Part shown: piece by piece, positions 22,633-27,017 of the stretch
Position numbering within the stretch: the stretch's first letter is position 1
Layout of the letters: each line of letters opens with the position of its first letter
Source: a virus
DNA: 27,017 bases
IMG/VR virus record: IMGVR_UViG_3300044628_000226
Location: 1 to 27,017 of that record
Strand: one strand, 5' to 3'
Program-made: the position numbers and the translations under genes
Notes under the pieces: generated by a model
Seen by the model: only the letters and a program-made list of their open reading frames with translations
Database searches by the model: none
Told to the model about the DNA's origin: nothing

Positions 22633-22817
22633 TGCACCTCGTTCTGCTCGTTGTAGACTTGCCACAGGGTTCTAACGAGCGCGCGTTGCCCTGCGTAGAA
22701 GAAAATATCCCGCTCTCCCATGGAGAGATCGGGACACTTCTCAGGAACTAGTTCCTCAAGCTTATTTAGCAAGCTCAAGGGAACAGGCGGAAATTCGCCG
22801 TCCTTAAACTCATTCAA
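22629..22817 (-). CDS. small conserved-looking phage protein, TTG start
   Basis: I place the start at the TTG at 22817-22815, giving 62 residues, because AGGAGGT lies 7 nt upstream and the TTG overlaps the end of the Nmad1-like gene (TTGAATGA). An ATG at 22856 would add 13 residues and a 47-bp overlap without a comparable ribosome site. The product reads MNEFKDGEFPPVPLSLLNKL, then EELVPEKCPDLSMGERDIFF, with a YAGQRALVRTLWQVYNEQNE end. The PPVPxxLLxxLE...AGQRxLVRxL pattern resembles a small protein placed before the portal in other T7-like phages. The function is unknown. Confidence 0.68.
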   Translation of the reverse strand: MNEFKDGEFPPVPLSLLNKLEELVPEKCPDLSMGERDIFFYAGQRALVRTLWQVYNEQNEVQ

Positions 22818-23166
22818 GGAAGAAACCTCCTGCGGCTTCCTTATTCTTCCGCTCATTGTGGATGGCGTAGAAGATCACGATGTAGTTGATGACATCGAGG
22901 ACGGTGTCGAGAACCTTCTCATCGGCAACCTCATACTTGAGGCTTGAATCCGCAAGGGTGTTGAGACGGGAGAGCTTGTCGCTGAGACGGACAAGAACAC
23001 CAGTCTCGGTCTTGCAGAAACCAAGCTCCTCGCACTTGATGAAGTTCAGGAAGGCGTGGGTCTGGTCCTTGCCTCCGCTGTAGTCGTGGTTCTTCTTGCG
23101 AGAAAGTTCACGGGCCTGATCACACAGGCTTTTGTGGAGTTCCATCAGTTCTTCGCGGGTTGCCAT
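22810..23166 (-). CDS. DUF1599 / Nmad1-like protein
   Basis: The start is the ATG at 23166 (118 residues). The frame is open further upstream, but that part lies over the exonuclease gene and looks out-of-frame. Landmarks are LSRKKNHDYSGGKDQTHAFL, NFIKCEELGF, then GVLVRLSDKLSRLNTLADSS and DEKVLDTVLDVINYIVIFYA. The KNxDYGG...F.NF...GVLVRLxDKLSRL...DExVxDTxxDxxNY pattern is that of PF07659 (DUF1599), called nucleotide modification associated domain 1. It has been linked by genomic context to nucleotide or DNA modification, without a proved reaction. It overlaps the exonuclease by 22 bp and the following TTG-started gene by 8 bp. Confidence 0.82.
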   Translation of the reverse strand: MATREELMELHKSLCDQARELSRKKNHDYSGGKDQTHAFLNFIKCEELGFCKTETGVLVRLSDKLSRLNTLADSSLKYEVADEKVLDTVLDVINYIVIFYAIHNERKNKEAAGGFFLE

Positions 23167-23906
23167 AGTCGTACCTTTCTGCTGTCCCAATCGTACTCGT
23201 CCATGCGGAGAATGCGAGCCAGCCTCGCTTGATTCAACGCATATTCGGGGGTGAAGCCGCTGTTGACATACGCATCCTCGACCTCCTGCCAAGTCCCCTG
23301 CTTCAGGATCTTGGCAGCAGTCACGGGACCGACACCTTCAAGGCCGGGGTAGCCGTCTGCCTTGTCTCCAGTCAGAGTCTGGAGAAGCCAGTTCCGATCA
23401 GCCTCTTCCGGCTTTACAAGAGTAAAGGCGTCGTGGTCTGGGTTGTAGAGCCATCCCGGAATGGTCTTGAAGTCCTTGTCAGTGGAGATGATCAAGGAAG
23501 TCAGTCCACGGTGGCTGTCGCGAGTGTGGCACAGACCGATCAGATCGTCAGCCTCGATGCCGTTCTCGGTCATGCAGTGGTACTTCTCTTCCAGCATCTC
23601 TTTCAGAGCCTTGAACCCAGCGGGCTTCCTGACCTTCTTGCGATGCGCCTTGTACTCAGGGTAGATCTCCTTGCGGAAGTTTCCGGATCCAGTGAAGTGA
23701 ATGGTCAGGCTTCCCTTGGTCATGGCCGTGTACTTAGCCATGGTCGCTTCTGCCATCCCCATGGCCTCGTTGAGATTGCAGAACACAACATCGAGATCAT
23801 CATCGAACCGGGCGCAGTACTCACAAGCAGAGCAGATCCCGTAGATCAGGATGTCTCCGTCGATGTGGACTCGGTCGAACTTGTCGGGAAGAAGATCAGT
23901 CTTCAT
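23145..23906 (-). CDS. 5'-3' exonuclease (T7 gp6-like, FEN family)
   Basis: Starting at the ATG at 23906 gives 253 residues; a longer version to 23948 begins with unlikely sequence inside the preceding gene. FEN-type features occur in order: D16/D18 in HIDGDILIYG, the arch and R89 region EIYPEYKAHRKKVRKP, acidic NGIEADDLIGL (118-121), STDKDF (D143, D145), GDKADG (D181, D184), and the helix-two-turn-helix GLEGVGPVTAAKIL (188-201). All metal-binding acids appear intact. In T7 this enzyme degrades host DNA to nucleotides, removes RNA primers and aids concatemer processing. It follows DNA polymerase after one small gene. Confidence 0.92.
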   Translation of the reverse strand: MKTDLLPDKFDRVHIDGDILIYGICSACEYCARFDDDLDVVFCNLNEAMGMAEATMAKYTAMTKGSLTIHFTGSGNFRKEIYPEYKAHRKKVRKPAGFKALKEMLEEKYHCMTENGIEADDLIGLCHTRDSHRGLTSLIISTDKDFKTIPGWLYNPDHDAFTLVKPEEADRNWLLQTLTGDKADGYPGLEGVGPVTAAKILKQGTWQEVEDAYVNSGFTPEYALNQARLARILRMDEYDWDSRKVRLWQPAKN

Positions 23907-24108
23907 CGGATGCTCCAATGTCTCTGGCGATGTCCTTGGCCATCTCAAGAAGACCGATGACCTCGTGGGGATCTGCGTTCGTCGCGCAGTGGTAATCAGA
24001 ACGCTTGTTGGTCGTGCGCTTGTACCCGATGAAGAACATCGAGTCGTAGCGGCGCTTGATCTCTGAAATCAGTTCTTCAGTGGGAATAAAGTCGAGTGGC
24101 TGGTCCAT
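23896..24108 (-). CDS. hypothetical protein between DNA polymerase and exonuclease
   Basis: This 70-residue protein starts MDQPLDFIPTEELISEIKRR. It contains YDSMFFIGYKRTTNKRSDYH, then EVIGLLEMAKDIARDIGASD. The TxELxxEIxxRYDxxxFxG beginning occurs in many unrelated small phage proteins, but I cannot name a domain family. It looks like a small alpha/beta protein with helices at both ends. It starts within one base of the polymerase stop and overlaps the exonuclease start by 11 bp, which argues for translation with both replication genes. The function is unknown. Confidence 0.72.
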   Translation of the reverse strand: MDQPLDFIPTEELISEIKRRYDSMFFIGYKRTTNKRSDYHCATNADPHEVIGLLEMAKDIARDIGASDED

Positions 24109-25853
24109 CAGTGAGTCTCCGCCCAGTTCTTACCCACACGGTATTCGCCATCCAACGGGCATCGGAAGCCGAACGAAGCACCCGCACGACGGATCGCCTC
24201 GACCATGATCTTACCAACGGCGTCCGCATGGAGGGGATCGCACATCAGCTGGTATTCGTCGTGAACCGCAGCAACTTGTTGCACATCAAGGTTGTTCTTC
24301 TTGAACTCATCGTGGGCAATGATGCAAGCCTCCTTCATGATCACAGCACCCGCGCTTTGCAGCAGAGTGTTCAGTGCTGCGTGTGAGCTGCGGATCGGAA
24401 GCACTCGACCATCAATGCCCTTGAGTTGTCCTTTGGTTCCAACGATGCGCTCAACATCATCCTTGAGTTTCTGAAACGCAGGTACAGCCGTGTAGAAGTT
24501 CGCACGGCTCTTCTTGCCCTTCTTCACATCACCGCCGAGAACCAGCCCAAGCTTGGTGTCTGCTGCGCCGTAGATCAGGGCGTAGATTCCTCCCTTGGCT
24601 TGGTTTCGTGCAGACTTGTGGCTTGGGTTCGCCTTGTCTTGCTGCTGCTGAGGAGCCAGACCAAACGCCTTCGCATTCTCCCAGTGAATGTCACAAGAGA
24701 TGACCTTCTTGGCGTACTCGCCTTTGTCGTACCTCCCGAGGAAATGCGCGAGACAACGAAGCTCAAGACCAGAAGCGTCAGCACCTACGAGAACCTTTCC
24801 GTCAGCAGGAATGAACAGAGACCTGTAGGCCGGATCGGTGGGAACCTGAGCCATGTTGGGAACGCTGTGGGTGCAACGGCCAGTCACTGCACCGTTGGTG
24901 TTCACACGACCATGAAGCTTGCCGTCGATGTGAAGCTTCAGCCAAGCGTTCTCACCGTCTGCAAGTTGCCCAAGACGCTTGACGCAGGTCAGGTACTTGG
25001 CGAGAAGCTTTGCCTCTGGGTAATCCAGAGAGTCAAGCACAGACTCATCAACACGAGCACGACCATCAGGAGTCATCTCCGTTGGTTGCCATCCATACTT
25101 CTCGATGAGACGCTCTGCGATCTGTGTGCGTGAGCCGGGATTGAACTCTTCGATCTTCGGCTTCAGAGGCTTGCCAGTCTTCTCGCTGACTCTGTTGATG
25201 ATCTTGTCAGGAAAGACCTGACGCATCTGTGATTCGATCTCCAGCTTCTCCCTGATCAGCGCGGAGTGAAGCTTCTCGGCGGCGTGAACATCGAACTTGA
25301 ATCCGTTGCGTTCTTGTTGCCTGATGATCTCTGCGAACTTGTGCTCGACCTCCACAGCCTTCGGATCAATCTCTGCGATGTTGAGATGCTCGTACAGCTT
25401 CACCGTGACGCGCACATCCTGCTGGCAATACTCCAGCATCTCTTCGGAGAACTCGGTGAAGTCTGGAGCATCTCCCTTGTGGAGCTTCAGCCTGTGTCCC
25501 CAAGCCTTCAGGCTGTGTGAACCAACCAGCTCCTTCGGGAAGCCGCTGTTCAGGGTTCCGAAGTCATCGTTGCGGAGATCCGGATACTTGAGGCGAGACA
25601 CGACAAGCGTGTCGATGATCGGGCAGGAAAGCTTCAGACCAATCAGCTTCTGAAGAGCTGGGAGATCGAAGGCCATGATGTTGTGGCCGATGACGATCTC
25701 CGCGATGGCACACAGCTCGATGAGTTGTGAAGCAGTTACTTGCCGAGGTTCTGCTCCATCGACGCTCACGACGATGCAGTGCAGCGTCTTGAGATCCGTC
25801 ATGTGGATCCAGTCCTCGATCATGTTCGTTTCGATGTCTAGGAAGAGTTTCAT
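24108..25853 (-). CDS. family A DNA polymerase with 3'-5' exonuclease (T7 gp5-like)
   Basis: This 581-residue protein (T7 gp5 is 704 aa) has an intact proofreading domain: exo I FLDIETN (D6, E8), exo II GHNIMAFD (N58, D63) and exo III YCQQD (Y142, D146). Polymerase motif A is DASGLELR (D359, E364). Motif B is RNQAKGGIYALIYG (R416, K420, Y424, Y428), and motif C is HDEYQL (H531, D532, E533). Y424 corresponds to T7 Tyr526 and E. coli Pol I position 762; Tyr there is associated with lytic phages. The shorter length suggests a reduced thioredoxin-binding/thumb insertion, which I infer from size only. It overlaps the upstream small gene by ATGA and abuts the next gene. Confidence 0.95.
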   Translation of the reverse strand: MKLFLDIETNMIEDWIHMTDLKTLHCIVVSVDGAEPRQVTASQLIELCAIAEIVIGHNIMAFDLPALQKLIGLKLSCPIIDTLVVSRLKYPDLRNDDFGTLNSGFPKELVGSHSLKAWGHRLKLHKGDAPDFTEFSEEMLEYCQQDVRVTVKLYEHLNIAEIDPKAVEVEHKFAEIIRQQERNGFKFDVHAAEKLHSALIREKLEIESQMRQVFPDKIINRVSEKTGKPLKPKIEEFNPGSRTQIAERLIEKYGWQPTEMTPDGRARVDESVLDSLDYPEAKLLAKYLTCVKRLGQLADGENAWLKLHIDGKLHGRVNTNGAVTGRCTHSVPNMAQVPTDPAYRSLFIPADGKVLVGADASGLELRCLAHFLGRYDKGEYAKKVISCDIHWENAKAFGLAPQQQQDKANPSHKSARNQAKGGIYALIYGAADTKLGLVLGGDVKKGKKSRANFYTAVPAFQKLKDDVERIVGTKGQLKGIDGRVLPIRSSHAALNTLLQSAGAVIMKEACIIAHDEFKKNNLDVQQVAAVHDEYQLMCDPLHADAVGKIMVEAIRRAGASFGFRCPLDGEYRVGKNWAETH

Positions 25854-26041
25854 TTGTTCACCATATCCTCGTATGTCTTTCCCTGATCTTCAAGCAGTCG
25901 CTTCAGCTTCCGTAGAGCTTGTAAGCCACATTCCTTGATGGATTCGGGAGAGTCAGTCTTGTTCTCTTGTGAGTTCCAGATCCGAGTTACCTCAGACCAA
26001 GACCTCAGTCCTTTGTCGAATTCAGTACTCACGGGCCTCAT
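25850..26041 (-). CDS. hypothetical small protein upstream of DNA polymerase
   Basis: This 63-residue charged helical protein starts MRPVSTEFDKGLRSWSEVTR and ends LKRLLEDQGKTYEDMVNK. No family is recognised. It overlaps the DNA polymerase start by ATGA and the upstream gene by 20 bp. A GTG at 26032 is an alternative start. The heptad-like ALRKLKRLLEDQG suggests a short coiled coil. The tight coupling to polymerase hints at a replication-related role, but this is only context. Confidence 0.6.
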   Translation of the reverse strand: MRPVSTEFDKGLRSWSEVTRIWNSQENKTDSPESIKECGLQALRKLKRLLEDQGKTYEDMVNK

Positions 26042-26381
26042 ACTCCGCGAGTCGAAGCAGAAGTTTTGTGTTCTCTTTCTTCAGCCTCGTGATCGTCTCT
26101 TCCTTGGTCTCGATTGGTTCCATGAGGATCGGAGTGTGAACCCCATGCCAGCCTCCCAAGATGTTGAAGTTGAAGAACTCGATGGCATCAGTTTCATCCA
26201 TGCCTTCAGCCATCAGATTGGCACGGATGATTGCGTTGTCGTAGACAGCAAGAGCTAACTGGCCGCACCTCTGGCCGACACCAATGATTGCGTTGTCGTG
26301 ACCATCCACGAACAAGGCAAGTTCATTGTGCTCTGCGACGAATGTGCGAGGGTCATCCAAGAAGCACCTTCGTGACTGCAT
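26022..26381 (-). CDS. conserved-looking phage protein with VYD...FNxxGGW pattern
   Basis: The longest frame has 119 residues from the ATG at 26381. A TTG at 26360, next to the upstream TGA, with AAGG before it, would give 112 residues beginning MDDPRTFVAEHNELALFVDG. The core reads NAIIGVGQRCGQLALAVYDN, then MAEGMDETDAIEFFNFNILG and GWHGVHTP. A domain with DGxDxAIIGxGxR...AVYDxxKxIxxLMxxDGMxxxEAxEYFxFNxxGxW layout is widespread as a small hypothetical protein in phages and bacteria. The C-terminus adds a coiled coil (IETKEETITRLKKENTKLLL). No biochemical role is known to me. It overlaps both neighbours. Confidence 0.72.
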   Translation of the reverse strand: MQSRRCFLDDPRTFVAEHNELALFVDGHDNAIIGVGQRCGQLALAVYDNAIIRANLMAEGMDETDAIEFFNFNILGGWHGVHTPILMEPIETKEETITRLKKENTKLLLRLAEYEAREY

Positions 26382-26562
26382 CTAGTGCTTGAACCATCTG
26401 CGGAAGGGGGACTTCGACTTTGGTATTCACGATCTCATCTTTCTCAAGATCGTGCTTCTCCACAGTCAATGTGACCGTGGAAGAATCTTCAGTCCACCCA
26501 GAGACGATCAATGTTGTCCTGCTGACCTTGCGCTGTTCCTCACAAGTGATTCGTATGTCCAT
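26353..26562 (-). CDS. hypothetical small beta-rich protein
   Basis: Three in-frame ATGs exist (26580, 26568, 26562). The last is preferred because AAGGTGAG ends 6 nt before it and the first lies inside the upstream gene; the choice remains uncertain. The 69-residue product starts MDIRITCEEQRKVSRTTLIV and alternates strands (SSTVTLTVEKHDLEKDEIVN, then TKVEVPLPQMVQALDAVTKV). No family is recognised. It is part of a run of small early or middle genes ahead of DNA polymerase and overlaps the next gene by up to 29 bp. Confidence 0.62.
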   Translation of the reverse strand: MDIRITCEEQRKVSRTTLIVSGWTEDSSTVTLTVEKHDLEKDEIVNTKVEVPLPQMVQALDAVTKVLLG

Positions 26563-26569
26563 AGTCATC

Positions 26570-26746
26570 TCACCTTCCATTTTCTGTTAGCTCCTTCAGC
26601 TTCGTCTCGTTCATCTTGATCTCGATCTTGAGCATCTTGATCTGCTCGTTCAGTTCCCCGATTCGATCACGAATCCGTCGAGTCTGCACATCGATGTTGA
26701 TGGCCTTGTTCCATGGATGATCCTTCTTGGGCTTTACGGCAGTCAT
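26570..26746 (-). CDS. short coiled-coil protein (58 aa)
   Basis: An ATG at 26746-26744 overlaps the stop of the upstream gene (TAATG). The frame runs 58 codons to a TGA at 26572-26570. The product starts MTAVKPKKDHPWNKAINIDV and ends in a Lys/Glu heptad helix (RDRIGELNEQIKMLKIEIKM, then NETKLKELTENG). It fills what would otherwise be a gap of about 170 bp between neighbouring genes in a region with no other gaps, which supports its reality. The function is unknown. The helix could mediate dimerisation. Confidence 0.62.
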   Translation of the reverse strand: MTAVKPKKDHPWNKAINIDVQTRRIRDRIGELNEQIKMLKIEIKMNETKLKELTENGR

Positions 26747-27017
26747 TAGTCAACCTCGCAGTTTCCGGGGCGTCCGTTCTTCTTGAAATCGTTCACGAAC
26801 TGATGCTTGTAGTGCTTTCCATCCGGCCAAGTGATGAGCAGTTGGAGATGGCCGATCTTCACCGTGGGACACACGCAGATCCGTCTGGAGTAATTCCGCA
26901 TCTGCTGCCAGAAGTAGATGTCCTCGTCGGTCTTGTACGGCCCCCATTGCCCGCTCATGTCAGGCTTGCTGAGGAACAACGGCCTAGGGAGGCGGTTCAA
27001 CGAAGAGACGCGAAGCA
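26746..27017 (-). CDS. C-terminal part of a possible glycosyltransferase-like protein, start outside window
   Basis: The frame is open to the right edge and ends with TAA at 26748-26746. A TTG at 27000 could serve as start, but no stop precedes it in the window, so a truncated larger gene is more likely. The segment YKTDEDIYFWQQMRNYSRRI, then CVCPTVKIGHLQLL, matches the acceptor-side end of GT-A type glycosyltransferases. There a (T/E)EDxxFxxxxRxxG...V.P.V..GH block carries the general base and a metal-binding His. The tail WPDGKHYKHQFVNDFKKNGR is unassigned. With only about 90 residues visible, the donor site cannot be checked, so the call is tentative. Confidence 0.55.
   Translation of the reverse strand, partial: LRVSSLNRLPRPLFLSKPDMSGQWGPYKTDEDIYFWQQMRNYSRRICVCPTVKIGHLQLLITWPDGKHYKHQFVNDFKKNGRPGNCEVD

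Noticed and set aside
23167-23292. N-terminal extension of the Nmad1-like protein by 42 residues
   Set aside because: The extra sequence lies over the exonuclease gene, is rich in Cys/Arg/His without pattern, and the family begins near the ATG at 23166.
1-27017. tRNA genes, CRISPR arrays, insertion sequences, attachment sites
   Set aside because: Almost all sequence is accounted for by overlapping minus-strand genes and no such structure was seen; a dedicated tRNA or repeat scan was not possible.

Overview
The window is a densely packed stretch of a T7-like podovirus genome (Autographiviridae-type architecture). Every gene I can support lies on the minus strand, so the biological order runs from high to low coordinates. 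The set is diagnostic: family A DNA polymerase, gp6-like exonuclease, portal, scaffold, major capsid protein, tail tubular proteins A and B, gp13/14/15/16-like internal virion proteins, a gp17-like tail fibre, then small and large terminase. The host is probably a Gram-negative bacterium, because there are ejection proteins and a lipoprotein with a lipobox. The small basic genes after terL resemble proteins I associate with aquatic podoviruses (cyanophage and pelagiphage type), but the sequence does not name a host. No RNA polymerase, primase/helicase, integrase, tRNA or recognisable endolysin is present.

Replication end (27017-22429): the C-terminal part of a possible glycosyltransferase-like protein enters from the right edge. 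Four small genes, DNA polymerase, a 70-aa gene, the exonuclease, a DUF1599/Nmad1-like protein and two small pre-portal genes follow. Most junctions are ATGA, TAATG or TTGA overlaps, implying translational coupling.

Head and tail (22426-6995): portal and scaffold come first, then an inserted cluster of three small membrane or lipoprotein genes (20138-19620), then the capsid gene. The largest gap (19515-19619) precedes the capsid gene. An 84-bp gap holding two hairpins, one a strong terminator, follows it, matching the position of T7 T-phi. Tail tubular A and B, gp13-like (DUF2833), and gp14-, gp15- and gp16-like proteins follow.

Host recognition and packaging (6974-1): the tail fibre carries eleven exact 10-residue repeats and a duplicated N-terminal beta module. 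It is followed by a collar-domain protein, a coiled-coil/membrane protein, three beta-rich probable virion proteins, terS and terL. terL is interrupted by a -1 frame change that separates the last catalytic aspartate of the nuclease from the rest. Four small genes follow (65 aa, 79 aa Cys-containing, DUF5872-like, HNH-like). A partial gene with an HExxE motif and a TTG start runs off the left edge.

Most of the region is an ordinary T7-like late module. The points most worth attention are the terL frame change, the lysis-like cluster between scaffold and capsid, the fibre repeats and accessory virion genes, the TTG-started coupled genes, and the Nmad1-like plus glycosyltransferase-like pair.
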